Position numbers and translations under genes: made by a program. Below are positions 27,944 through 36,373 of a stretch of DNA of 64,000 nucleotides, piece by piece (position 1 is the stretch's first letter; each line of letters starts with the position of its first letter). The notes beneath the pieces were generated by a model. The model had not been told where the DNA came from and searched no databases. It saw only the letters and a program-made list of their open reading frames with translations. This DNA comes from Desulforamulus profundi (GTDB lineage Bacteria > Bacillota_B > Desulfotomaculia > Desulfotomaculales > Desulfotomaculaceae): NCBI RefSeq assembly GCF_002607855.1, contig NZ_AWQQ01000020.1:14794-78793 (forward strand), read 5' to 3'.

Positions 27944-28948
27944 ATGTCAGGTATAACCAGGCGTGAATTCATAAAACGTACAGTTGCCGCCGGGGGTGCG
28001 GGCGGTGCCATCCTTTATGGGTTTAAGAAGCCCGCTGCTGCTTCCGTGGCCGGTGAACAAAGGACTGCAGCTGTGGGGACATTGATTGATTTATCGAAAT
28101 GTGATGGCTGCGCCGGGGTAGAAGTGCCGTTATGTGTTCAGGCCTGCAGGCAGGAGAATGGCGCCAAATACCCCAACCCGGTACCGTCGAAAGAAATTCA
28201 TTACTACTGGCCCAACAAAAAGAAAGAGGACTGGCAGGATAAAAAGGCGTTAACCAACCGTCTAACTCCTTATAACTGGACCTTTGTACAGAAGGTCAAG
28301 GTAGAGTACGGGGGAAAACAGGTGGAAGTGGCTGTTCCCCGGCGCTGCATGCATTGTGAAAACCCGCCCTGTGCCAATCTGTGTCCCTTTGGCGCCCAGG
28401 CAAAAACGCCGGCAGGCATCACCCTGATTAATAAAGACCTGTGCTTGGGCGGTGCCAAATGCCGTGATGTTTGTCCCTGGGGCATACCCGCCCGCCAGGC
28501 GGGGGTTGGCTTATATATGAAAATAGCTCCCAAATATCTGGGGGCCGGGGTCATGTATAAGTGCGACCTCTGCTACGACCGGATTAAAGCCGGCGGTAAG
28601 CCCGCCTGTGTGGAGGCCTGCCCCAAACAAGCCATCCTTTTCGGCAGCAAGGCGGCAATGAGGCAAGCGGCTTTAGAGCGTGCCCGGGAAATTGACGGGT
28701 TTATTTACGGCGATGTAGAAAACGGGGGTACGTCAACTTTTTATGTATCACCGGTGCCCTTCGAAAAAATTGATCAAGCCCTTAAAAAGCAGAGAGATCA
28801 ACAACCCAATCCCAGTGCCCCCGGTTTTCCCTTAATGCCGGTAAAAGTGGGCAATTACCTGGATACTGCCAACGGAATGGCGCTGAGTATGCTGGTGGCG
28901 CCGGTGCCGGTGCTGCGCTGGCGGGATTTACAGCCTATCAAAAAATGA
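27944..28948 (+). CDS. Tat-exported four-cluster Fe-S electron-transfer protein
   Basis: A 334-residue protein of the DMSO-reductase/formate-dehydrogenase Fe-S subunit type. ATG 27944 follows GGGAGG. The twin-arginine signal TRREFIKRTVAAGGAGG sends the folded protein out of the cytoplasm. Four cysteine groups follow: CDGCAGVEVPLCVQAC, CMHCENPPCANLC, CLGGAKCRDVC and CDLCYDRIKAGGKPACVEAC, each suited to a [4Fe-4S] cluster. It should pass electrons to or from the cytochrome b encoded next. No molybdopterin catalytic subunit is present beside it, so its partner enzyme is elsewhere or novel. Confidence 0.87.
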   Translation: MSGITRREFIKRTVAAGGAGGAILYGFKKPAAASVAGEQRTAAVGTLIDLSKCDGCAGVEVPLCVQACRQENGAKYPNPVPSKEIHYYWPNKKKEDWQDKKALTNRLTPYNWTFVQKVKVEYGGKQVEVAVPRRCMHCENPPCANLCPFGAQAKTPAGITLINKDLCLGGAKCRDVCPWGIPARQAGVGLYMKIAPKYLGAGVMYKCDLCYDRIKAGGKPACVEACPKQAILFGSKAAMRQAALERAREIDGFIYGDVENGGTSTFYVSPVPFEKIDQALKKQRDQQPNPSAPGFPLMPVKVGNYLDTANGMALSMLVAPVPVLRWRDLQPIKK

Positions 28949-28960
28949 AAGGTGGTGAAT

Positions 28961-29740
28961 AGGGTGGATGAGAAAATCCTGAAGGAACAAAACAAGGTTA
29001 AACGTCATGGTTTTTCGGTGCTGTTTGTTCACTGGACGGTGGCCCTGTCCACTTTTTTACTGATTGTCAGCGGCTTTGGACAGATGCCTATGTATAAACG
29101 TTATAAGATCGCGGACCTTCCCGGTCTGGGTTGGACGGCGGATTACTCTATCACCATCCTGATCCATTATCTCGCTGCGGCGGTCTTGATTTTAGCCGTC
29201 ACCTATCATGTCGTTTATCATGTCATGCGCAAAGAATATGACATCCTTCCCCGTAAAGGTGATCTTAAGGAGTCTTATCTGATTATCAAGGCCATGCTGC
29301 TGAACAGGGAAGAACCTGCCAGTGACAAGTATTTGGCGGAACAAAGATTGGCCTACGCTTTCATCGGCATGAATCTGCTGATCATTATTGTTACCGGTGT
29401 CATTAAGGTTTTCAAGAACTTACCCGGCATCGATTACACGGCTGTTTTTCTGGTCTGGGTTAACGACCTTCATACCCTGGCCAGTATGCTGCTGGTATTT
29501 GGTATACTGGGTCACCTGGCGGCCTTTTTATTCAAAGCAAACAGGGCTTTATTGCCGGGCATGTTTACCGGTAAGATTGACCTGGAGTATGCAAAACACC
29601 GGCACCGGATCTGGTATGAGAGGATGGACCGGAAAAGCATCCAGAGTACGTCAACGCACAGACAAAAACCAACAGTATCTCTTGATAGCGCAAGCGTCCG
29701 ACAACATGCAGCAGGCAGTGAAAAAAACAATAGTTGTTGA
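28961..29740 (+). CDS. Cytochrome b561/FdhI-type quinone-linked membrane subunit
   Basis: About 259 residues with four main membrane helices. Histidines in FVHWTVALSTFLLIVSGFG, ILIHYLAAAVLILAVTYHVV and GILGHLAAFLF are candidate haem b ligands as in formate dehydrogenase gamma subunits. GTG 28961 fits the AAGGTGG site; GTG 28952 is closer to the preceding stop. It would link the exported Fe-S protein to menaquinone. The last 40 residues are polar and unlike the family, possibly a frame slip near the end. Confidence 0.83.
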   Translation, partial: RVDEKILKEQNKVKRHGFSVLFVHWTVALSTFLLIVSGFGQMPMYKRYKIADLPGLGWTADYSITILIHYLAAAVLILAVTYHVVYHVMRKEYDILPRKGDLKESYLIIKAMLLNREEPASDKYLAEQRLAYAFIGMNLLIIIVTGVIKVFKNLPGIDYTAVFLVWVNDLHTLASMLLVFGILGHLAAFLFKANRALLPGMFTGKIDLEYAKHRHRIWYERMDRKSIQSTSTHRQKPTVSLDSASVRQHAAGSEKNNSC

Positions 29741-29752
29741 GAAATAAACACT

Positions 29753-29781
29753 AAAGAGCCAAATTTTTTGGCTCTTTTTTA
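29753..29781 (+). terminator. Terminator after the cytochrome b gene
   Basis: AAAGAGCCAAA, short T loop, TTTGGCTCTTTTTT. Confidence 0.85.
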
Positions 29782-29865
29782 CATATTGTTCAGAAAATTG
29801 TCTATTCACTAATTATGTGTCCAAAATCTGTACAGTGAAAAATGACCAATTAATTAAAAAACATT

Positions 29866-29894
29866 TTGACAGGTAATGGCGAAACATGTACAAT
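29866..29894 (+). promoter_or_regulatory. Sigma-A promoter of the amino acid permease
   Basis: TTGACA (29866-29871), 17-base spacer, TACAAT (29889-29894), 35 bases upstream of the ATG. Confidence 0.65.
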
Positions 29895-29928
29895 AAAACA
29901 CGTCAAACAATCTCCAGGGAGGATCGTC

Positions 29929-31341
29929 ATGAGTCTATTTCGCAAAAAGTCACTGGATGAACTCCTAGCATCATCCAAAAAACAACAACTGAACAGAGTC
30001 CTGGGCCCCCTTGATTTAACCTTGTTGGGTATCGGTGCCATTATTGATACAGGCATCTTTGTTCTTACCGGGGTTGCTGCGGCGGAACACGCAGGTCCGG
30101 CACTGGTCTTATCTTTTATTGTTGCAGGTTTAGCCTGCGTCTTTGCGGCCTTATGTTATGCAGAATTTGCTTCCACCGTTCCCATTGCCGGTAGTGTATA
30201 TTCCTACAGTTATTTTACCTTAGGTGAAGTGGTTGCCTGGTTGATTGGTTGGGATTTAATCCTGGAATACGGACTGGCGGTTTCGGCAGTAGGTGTTGGC
30301 TGGTCGGGTTATTTCCAGAACCTGATCGCCGGTTTTGGCTTAAAACTTCCCGTTGCTTTGTCGGGGGCTCCCGGAAGTGCGCCGGGTGCCGTCTTTAATT
30401 TACCTGCATTTTTGATGATTGTTCTTATCACCTGGCTGTTATCCAGAGGCATTCGTGAAAGCGCCAGGGTAAATAATATCATGGTATTTATTAAGGTAGC
30501 TGTGGTTCTTGTCTTTATTGCCGTAGGTGTTTGGTATGTGAAGCCTGCCAACTGGGCTCCCTTTATGCCCTTTGGTTTCGGCGGTGTAATGACCGGTGCG
30601 GCAACCATCTTCTTTGCCTACCTGGGCTTTGACGCAGTTTCTACCGCCGCCGAGGAAGTAAAGAACCCCAAAAAGGACTTGCCTATTGGCATTATCGGTT
30701 CGCTGGCCGTCTGTACAGTCTTGTACATTGTGGTTTCCGCAATCCTTACCGGTATCGTTCCCTACAGCCAGCTGAACGTAGCTGCTCCGGTGGCCTTTGC
30801 CATGAACTTTATCGGCCAGAACTGGTTTGCCGGTTTGATCTCCCTGGGCGCCATTTGCGGTATGACAACCGTTCTGCTGGTGATGCTGTACGGACAAATC
30901 CGTTTGTTCTTCGCCATGAGCCGCGACGGGTTAATCCCCGGCATGTTTGCCAAGGTACACCCGACTTACAAGACACCCTATACCAGCACCTGGGTTACCG
31001 GTCTGACCTGTGCCACCATCTCCGCTCTGGTCCCCCTCGGCACACTGGCACACCTGGTAAACATCGGTACATTAACCGCCTTTGTTCTGGTTTCCGTCGC
31101 TGTATTAATCCTGCGGAAGACCCACCCCAATGTGCCCAGGGCCTTCACCTGCCCGGCAGTTCCGCTGGTGCCCATGCTGGCCATCTTCTTCTGCGGCTAT
31201 CTCATGATCAGCCTGCCAATGATCACCTGGAAGATGTTTGTTGCCTGGTTGGCCATCGGTATCGTGGTATACGCTGTCTATGGACGCAGCCACAGCTTGC
31301 TGGCAAGAGGCGCCAGGAACAAAGCAGAAATCAGTGCTTAA
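29929..31341 (+). CDS. APC-superfamily amino acid permease (cationic amino acid transporter type)
   Basis: A 470-residue transporter with about twelve helices. ATG 29929 sits behind AGGGAGGATCGTC. It starts with a soluble KSLDELLASSKKQQLNRVLG segment, then LTLLGIGAIIDTGIFVLTGV, the helix-1 substrate and ion-binding motif of the family. FAYLGFDAVSTAAEEVKNPK in helix 6 is also characteristic. These match YfnA/CAT-type permeases importing amino acids by proton symport. It has its own promoter and terminator. Substrate is inferred only at class level. Confidence 0.92.
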   Translation: MSLFRKKSLDELLASSKKQQLNRVLGPLDLTLLGIGAIIDTGIFVLTGVAAAEHAGPALVLSFIVAGLACVFAALCYAEFASTVPIAGSVYSYSYFTLGEVVAWLIGWDLILEYGLAVSAVGVGWSGYFQNLIAGFGLKLPVALSGAPGSAPGAVFNLPAFLMIVLITWLLSRGIRESARVNNIMVFIKVAVVLVFIAVGVWYVKPANWAPFMPFGFGGVMTGAATIFFAYLGFDAVSTAAEEVKNPKKDLPIGIIGSLAVCTVLYIVVSAILTGIVPYSQLNVAAPVAFAMNFIGQNWFAGLISLGAICGMTTVLLVMLYGQIRLFFAMSRDGLIPGMFAKVHPTYKTPYTSTWVTGLTCATISALVPLGTLAHLVNIGTLTAFVLVSVAVLILRKTHPNVPRAFTCPAVPLVPMLAIFFCGYLMISLPMITWKMFVAWLAIGIVVYAVYGRSHSLLARGARNKAEISA

Positions 31342-31345
31342 GACA

Positions 31346-31375
31346 AAAGGAGGCTGCGGCCTCCTTTCTGATTTT
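31346..31375 (+). terminator. Terminator after the amino acid permease
   Basis: AAAGGAGGC, loop TGCG, GCCTCCTTT then CTGATTTT. Confidence 0.8.
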
Positions 31376-31529
31376 ATACCGTACAAGAGTTTTGGTTATA
31401 TTGCATGGTAGGGTCCTGCAGGAATTTTGTTGCCCGCTGCTAAAAATGAGGTAGTCAGAAAGCAAAGGATAGTTTAAAATAGAAAGCGTGCAGCTTACCT
31501 GTAGATTGTTTTTAGAAGGGGATATGGCG

Positions 31530-31871
31530 ATGGAAAAGTTTTTTGAGAAAATGAAGGAATACCTGGGCATGGAGACAGAGATATCCTATGAGGAATTTGA
31601 AGCCTATTACCAGGATGTTATCCATTTCTTGAACAAAGATTATCTGACCCTCAATCAGGAAGAGGCCATCAAAGGTCGATTTATCCTGTCCATCTTAATG
31701 TCAAACAGTGAAGACCGGTCCAAGAGGAACAAAACCCTGGCCAAAAAATACAAAAAAATCTATGAAAAGTGCCACCTGTGGGCGGAAGCTATTACTTTGA
31801 GATTACTGAAAATGGGTCTGACCAAGGACCAGATTGTCCAGGCAGAAAAGGAACTAAGTGATTCGATATAA
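31530..31871 (+). CDS. Uncharacterised soluble helical protein
   Basis: A 113-residue charged helical protein. ATG 31530 is eight bases after AGAAGGGG. It opens MEKFFEKMKEYLGMETEISY and contains NQEEAIKGRFILSILMSNSE. No family, signal peptide or motif is recognised. It is a single gene between the permease and the convergent psd gene. Confidence 0.65.
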   Translation: MEKFFEKMKEYLGMETEISYEEFEAYYQDVIHFLNKDYLTLNQEEAIKGRFILSILMSNSEDRSKRNKTLAKKYKKIYEKCHLWAEAITLRLLKMGLTKDQIVQAEKELSDSI

Positions 31872-31877
31872 ATAAAA

Positions 31878-31915
31878 GGACGGGGATGGGCCTACTGCCA
31901 TCCCGTCCGCATTTT
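31878..31915. terminator. Bidirectional terminator between convergent genes
   Basis: GGACGGGGATGG, loop, CCATCCCGTCC with one bulge, then ATTTTAAGTT; the psd stop codon lies at its edge. Confidence 0.65.
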
Positions 31916-32689
31916 AAGTTTGAAAAGTGCCGATTCGCTGCCCCATTTTAATTTCCATGTTAGCGGTCAGGCCTTTGTCTGGCAGAAAAGAATTCTTTTG
32001 GAAAAACAAAATGACCGTGGAACCAAACTCAAATCGACCGATTTCATCCCCCTTGGCTATTTCCTGGCCCACCTGGTAATTGGATACAATCTTGCCGACA
32101 CCCAGGGCACCCACTTTAACTAAAGCGAATTTATACCCCTTCGCTGTCTCAAAAATGGTGCAGGTGCGCCTGTTTTTGGCAAACAAGTCCTTAATGGTGG
32201 AAATCCCGAGCTTATTAACAGGGAAAACTTTCCCCGGGACATAGCAGTGTTGAATGACCCTGGCTGAAAAAGGCATATGAATGCGGTGATAGTTCCTGGG
32301 GCTTAAATAAATATTTAAATAATACCCGTCCTTAAAATCGCTGCCTTCGTGGGACAGCAGTTCGGGGATGGAATAGGTGTTGTTTTTGGCCAGAATGATT
32401 TTATTCTCCCTGGCAAAGCCCAGGTCGACAATTTTTCCGTCCACAGGCTGATGGCCACATCTTCGCCGGGCGCAATAGGACGCAAGGTGGGACAGATATC
32501 CCTCACAAAAAAGTCTGTCAGGCTTTTATAATGTCTGGGATGCCGGATCTCGTCCCGGTTTATTTTGTAGAGTCGGATGTAGGGTTTTATCAATACTCTG
32601 CTAAAACGGCTGCGGCAGGCCATGTTAAAGACTTTGACGAAGGATTTTCTGGATATCGAATGTACGGCTACTTTTTTTAGTAATTTCAC
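31914..32689 (-). CDS. psd: Phosphatidylserine decarboxylase, frameshifted
   Basis: Makes phosphatidylethanolamine from phosphatidylserine at the membrane. About 258 residues when corrected. The N-terminal half includes YKSLTDFFVRDICPTLRPI. Near 32446 one missing base breaks the frame; after it PVDGKIVDLG, the conserved YLNIYLSPRNYHRIHMPF and VGKIV follow. The self-cleavage site that creates the pyruvoyl cofactor is the serine in FEFGSTVILFF near the C-terminus. GTG 32689 is the start. It belongs to the shorter Firmicute-type group. Confidence 0.87.
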
Positions 32690-32794
32690 TTCTCACAGTC
32701 CTTTATTTTTTATTCATACAAAGCAGCAAGCTACCTTTTATTATAGCATTTTTTACGCCGCCCATTCTACAGAAATAATGGGATAAAACACCTC

Positions 32795-32823
32795 TTGACG
32801 AATCGGGTCTAGATTATTATAAT
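32795..32823 (+). promoter_or_regulatory. Sigma-A promoter of the MgtC-like gene
   Basis: TTGACG, 17-base spacer, TATAAT, 23 bases before the ATG at 32847. Confidence 0.7.
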
Positions 32824-32846
32824 ATCAAATCCGGGGGGTGATATAC

Positions 32847-33308
32847 ATGTTCTGCTTTGATGCTGAAATTTACTTGAGGGTGCTTGTTTCCATGGTGGCA
32901 GGCTTGCTCATTGGTATCGAAAGAACTTTATATAATAAACCAGCCGGGGTCCGTACCTTTGCACTGGTGAGTGTAGGTTCTACTCTCATTACGCTGGTGT
33001 CCATTTACGGAGCCCAAAAGCTGGGTTATACAGGTGTCTCGGACCCTTTGCGGATTACGGCACAAATCGTCAGCGGCATTGGTTTTCTGGGGGCCGGTGT
33101 CATTTGGAGCAGCAAAAACGGCGGCATGAAGCACGGGGTTACCACTGCGGCTGAATTATGGGTTACCTCTGCAGTGGGCATGGCCCTAGGTGTAGGCATG
33201 TATGACCTGGCCATCCTGGTGGTGGTCTGTATCTTTATCGCTATTTTTACCGGGCGCAGGCTGGATGACTTCGTTGACAGGACTGAGAGAAAACGCCGGA
33301 ATCAGTAG
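32847..33308 (+). CDS. MgtC/SapB-family membrane protein
   Basis: A 153-residue protein with four or five helices. The MgtC core is present: GLLIGIERTLYNKPAGVRTF, ITAQIVSGIGFLGAGVIW and GVTTAAELWVTSAVGMALG. MgtC proteins are linked to growth at low magnesium and to control of ATP synthase in enteric bacteria. ATG 32847 follows GGGGGGTG. The longer C-terminal ACT-like domain of some homologues is absent, as in SapB-type proteins. Confidence 0.9.
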   Translation: MFCFDAEIYLRVLVSMVAGLLIGIERTLYNKPAGVRTFALVSVGSTLITLVSIYGAQKLGYTGVSDPLRITAQIVSGIGFLGAGVIWSSKNGGMKHGVTTAAELWVTSAVGMALGVGMYDLAILVVVCIFIAIFTGRRLDDFVDRTERKRRNQ

Positions 33309-33444
33309 ATTATATTGTGTCAATTGAGATTTATTGTTTTACATTTTCAGTGAAAAAGGGTAAAATAATATCAGCTCTAGGTACTAAGGTCTAGGTTCAT
33401 TTATCCTTCTCAATTGCTCTGATGGTAAGGGAGGACTAAGATAA

Positions 33445-33486
33445 GTGAATTTCCCCAAGACCATTCCGGGCACCATAACTTATTGA
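33445..33486 (+). CDS. Possible 13-codon leader peptide
   Basis: GTG 33445 lies seven bases after GGGAGGAC and encodes MNFPKTIPGTITY before TGA. The TGA touches the GAGGAGG ribosome site of the zinc-ribbon gene at 33499, so translation of the leader could affect that gene. The spacing and strong ribosome site are seen; the regulatory role is inferred. Confidence 0.35.
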   Translation: MNFPKTIPGTITY

Positions 33487-33498
33487 GGAGGATTTACA

Positions 33499-33801
33499 AT
33501 GTATCAAGACAAAACCTTAACCTGTCGTGACTGTGGTAGTGACTTTGCTTTTACCGCTTCGGAGCAGGAGTTCTACGCTGAGAAAGGGTTTGCCAACGAC
33601 CCCGGTCGTTGCCCTCAGTGCAGAGCAGCCCGCAAACAAAGAAACAACGGCGGCGGTTTTGCCCGCAACTCCCGTCCCCAGCGCGAAATGTTCCCCGCCA
33701 CCTGTGCGGCATGCGGTGTTGAAACCGAAGTACCTTTCCGTCCCAGCGGAGATCGCCCGGTCTACTGCCGTGATTGCTTTAGCAGAAACAGCCGTTATTA
33801 A
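33499..33801 (+). CDS. Zinc-ribbon protein (zf-trcl/PF13451 type)
   Basis: A 100-residue protein. Residues 1-50 match the zinc-ribbon family with CRDCGSDFAFTASEQEFYAE followed by RCPQCRAARK, four cysteines for one zinc. A second cysteine set, CAACGVETEVPF then YCRDCF, suggests another ribbon at the C-terminus. The linker is basic and asparagine/arginine rich, suggesting nucleic-acid contact. The function is unknown. A strong GAGGAGG site and a terminator suggest high expression. Confidence 0.85.
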   Translation: MYQDKTLTCRDCGSDFAFTASEQEFYAEKGFANDPGRCPQCRAARKQRNNGGGFARNSRPQREMFPATCAACGVETEVPFRPSGDRPVYCRDCFSRNSRY

Positions 33802-33811
33802 TAGGTAATAG

Positions 33812-33843
33812 AAGACTCCTCTACATTTGCAGAGGAGTCTTTT
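33812..33843 (+). terminator. Terminator after the zinc-ribbon gene
   Basis: AGACTCCTCT, loop, AGAGGAGTCT followed by TTTATT. Confidence 0.85.
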
Positions 33844-33855
33844 ATTCCTTTTACG

Positions 33856-34290
33856 TTACATGGTAGGAGAAGAGGGCTCGGAAATCTGCGTCAGGGCCTG
33901 TCCGGCCTCATTTTGGTAAATGTTTTGGGTGGCCAGGTCCCCCAGGGCCACAATGCCGGCCAGCCGGCCGTTTTCAACCACCGGCAGGCGGCGGATCTGA
34001 CGCTGGGCCATTAAATTGGCTGCTTCATGCACATCCATTTGCGGCGTACCGGTTACAATGCCGGTGGTCATTACCGACTGTACTTTGGTTGTAGCCGGGT
34101 TCTGTCCCTGGGATACAGCCCGCAGGGCGATGTCCCTGTCTGTTATGATACCCACACATTGACCGTTTTCCACCACGGGAATCGATCCAACATTGTGTTG
34201 ACTCATAAGTTGTGCGGCTTCCTGCACAGTTTGCTGAGGGTTTACTGTGGCAACCTTTTGTGTCATAATGTCTTGCAGCTTCTGGCTCAT
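33856..34290 (-). CDS. Tandem CBS-domain protein
   Basis: A 144-residue protein made of two CBS motifs (about residues 8-62 and 73-126). Repeated blocks HNVGSIPVVENGQCVGIITD and RQIRRLPVVENGRLAGIVAL mark the pair. CBS pairs bind adenosine nucleotides or NAD(H) and regulate partner proteins. No partner domain is attached, so it probably acts on another protein or senses energy state. Single gene. Confidence 0.92.
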   Translation of the reverse strand: MSQKLQDIMTQKVATVNPQQTVQEAAQLMSQHNVGSIPVVENGQCVGIITDRDIALRAVSQGQNPATTKVQSVMTTGIVTGTPQMDVHEAANLMAQRQIRRLPVVENGRLAGIVALGDLATQNIYQNEAGQALTQISEPSSPTM

Positions 34291-34429
34291 TTTTTACCTC
34301 CCAATTTAAAATCATTGACAGTCTCTATATAGGTTTTCTATATTTGACAAGTTTCATTCCCCTGGCAAGGTGTAAAAACAAAAAAACTTGACAAGGCGTC
34401 AAGGCAGGTTTTCCTATGCAAAAAAACAA

Positions 34430-34460
34430 AAGACAGGGGAAAGCCCTGTCCTTTTTAACG
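34430..34460 (-). terminator. Terminator of the carbonic anhydrase-like gene
   Basis: On the minus strand GGACAGGGC, TTT, CCCCTGTC then TTTTGTTTTTTTG, directly after the gene end. Confidence 0.75.
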
Positions 34461-34466
34461 AATTAA

Positions 34467-35030
34467 TTAACTTTCGTTCTTGTCACTCTTTAATAAGTAT
34501 AAACGATTGTCTTCCAACTGGTACATCATAGGGGCAACCAGAACTTTGGGGTATCTGTGGCGTAATCTTTTGGCCTCGGCCAGCACAAAGTCCAGCTCAT
34601 TGCCAATTTCAAACATAGGAGCAAAATGGTTGAAATGATCCTCGGCAGTTTTTCTGTCCCATCCTATATCAACTAACCCGTCAATAAATTGCTGCTCTTT
34701 GGCCTTCAGGTTGGCCATGCCGCATTTGTTATGACCAATTAAAGCGATGGCTCTGACACCGCCGACGGCAATGGCGTAGGAGACTTTGAATTCAGAGGTG
34801 CGTAAATTTCCTGCCCCGGTTCTAATCACGTAGGCAAATTTTTCGGGAATGTTAAGGCGCTTGCGGTTGTCCATACACATACCAATTAAGAGTTCTGCGT
34901 GCTCATACTTCTTGTCAGATTCAAAAAAGTGCTTGTTAAAGTTGTGATACTCAATGAGGTCGCCGATGGGAGTATTCAGGTATTGGGGAAAAATATCTTC
35001 CCTTGTGTTAATCGGAACAATCTGGGCCAT
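34467..35030 (-). CDS. Beta-class carbonic anhydrase-like protein
   Basis: A 187-residue protein with the beta-carbonic anhydrase zinc site: C52, D54 and R56 in GMCMDNRK, and H100 and C103 in IGHNKCGM. It should interconvert CO2 and bicarbonate in the cytoplasm. The sequence between the two motifs and the C-terminal ELDFVLAEAKRLRHRYPKVL are typical of shorter clostridial members. ATG 35030 has a GGAGGGGTG site. It stands alone, divergent from the YaaR gene. Confidence 0.85.
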   Translation of the reverse strand: MAQIVPINTREDIFPQYLNTPIGDLIEYHNFNKHFFESDKKYEHAELLIGMCMDNRKRLNIPEKFAYVIRTGAGNLRTSEFKVSYAIAVGGVRAIALIGHNKCGMANLKAKEQQFIDGLVDIGWDRKTAEDHFNHFAPMFEIGNELDFVLAEAKRLRHRYPKVLVAPMMYQLEDNRLYLLKSDKNES

Positions 35031-35274
35031 TTTGTCACCCCTCCTTTGTTAGCCTTTCTTAATAATTTAGCAGAAAAATGTATCAATGTCCAACATTTTT
35101 GTCATTACATTTACGGGTTTTTTGCAAAGAATTTCTCTGCCGTTTTATCTTCGACACAAATCAAAAATTAGTCCTCAGGTCGGAAAATTCTTCTCAAATT
35201 CTTGAATTTTTTATACCCGTAAAGGAATTTTACCCGCTGCAACGAATTTAATAATGGATAAGGTGGGGGATAAA

Positions 35275-35718
35275 GTGAAAATATCTGCAATATCCGGGAA
35301 TAAACGAAACCACGGCAATCTTAAATTAACACCCGGGGGTGTGGAGGGGGTCAAAATCAGCCAGCCCTTTTCAACCGTCCTGGATCATAAAGAAAAGGAT
35401 CACGCTGAGAGGCAGCTCTGGGAAATGGTAGAAAAAATAAAGGCTGCGGGGAACAAACTAAAATCAGCGGCCACAGAGGAAAATATTAAACAATATAAAG
35501 ATTCCATCAAGGATTACCTGACGTTTGTGTTAAAAAATTATCATAAACTTAGACACGACCGGAGTATTAACTACAGCACGGTTTATACCCGGGTGGAGAT
35601 TATTAATAAGGAAGCGGAAGAATTAACCCGCAGGTTGTTAACCGAAGAAAAAGGAAATATTGATGTTGTGGCTGAGGTAGACAGAATTACCGGCCTGATC
35701 ATTGATGTGTACAATTAA
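35275..35718 (+). CDS. YaaR-family (DUF327) protein
   Basis: About 147 residues. GTG 35275 fits the AAGGTGGGGG site; ATG 35254 lies upstream of it. The second half, KDSIKDYLTFVLKNYHKLRH and a C-terminal EVDRITGLIIDVYN, is the DUF327/YaaR signature. The protein is predicted all-helical and soluble, of unknown role. It is followed after about 70 bases by the pab operon but has no obvious link to it. Confidence 0.82.
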   Translation: MKISAISGNKRNHGNLKLTPGGVEGVKISQPFSTVLDHKEKDHAERQLWEMVEKIKAAGNKLKSAATEENIKQYKDSIKDYLTFVLKNYHKLRHDRSINYSTVYTRVEIINKEAEELTRRLLTEEKGNIDVVAEVDRITGLIIDVYN

Positions 35719-35789
35719 GTGACACCCTTCCGGGGTATTTTTATTTTACTGGTAGAATGTTATAGTAAAATGAGAAATGCGGTGAATAA

Positions 35790-36373
35790 ATGGTTATTAT
35801 TATTGATAACTACGATTCTTTTATTTATAACCTATACCAGCACATCCGGGAACTGGGGGAAGAGGTGCTGGTTTTTCGCAACGATGCGGTCACCTGCCGT
35901 GAACTGGCAGCCATGCAGCCTCCCACATTGTGATATCCCCCGGTCCCTGCTCACCCGGGGAAGCCGGCATCTCGGTAGATGTGGTAAAGCATTTTGCCGG
36001 AAAAGTGCCGGTGCTGGGGGTCTGCCTGGGGCACCAGTCCATCGGGCAGGCCTTTGGCGGCAAGGTGGTTCGGGCGCCCCGGGTCATGCACGGCCAGGAC
36101 TCCCACGTCATGCATGACGGAAAAACCGTTTATGCAGGTTTGAGCAATCCCTTGCGGGCCGGCAGGTATCATTCCCTGTGCGTAGAGGAGCAGTGCCTGC
36201 CCGGGATTTTGGAAATTTCCGCCTGGACCCGCCAAGGCGAGATCATGGGGCTGCGGCACAAGTTCTATACCGTGGAAGGCGTGCAATTTCACCCGGAGTC
36301 TGTCCTGACCCCCGAAGGTAAACGCCTGCTGGCCAACTTTTTAAACATAAAGGGCGGGCAGTGGCATGGCTAG
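35790..36373 (+). CDS. pabA: Glutamine amidotransferase PabA/TrpG, frameshifted
   Basis: Supplies ammonia from glutamine to PabB for 4-amino-4-deoxychorismate synthesis. About 194 residues when corrected. It starts MVIIIDNYDSFIYNLYQHIR, the class-I amidotransferase opening. One base is missing in a C-run near 35922; after it come SPGPCSPGEAGISV, the nucleophile cysteine in LGVCLGHQSIGQAFGG and the His-Glu pair in VQFHPESV. Its stop overlaps the start of pabB. The same subunit may also serve anthranilate synthase. Confidence 0.88.
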
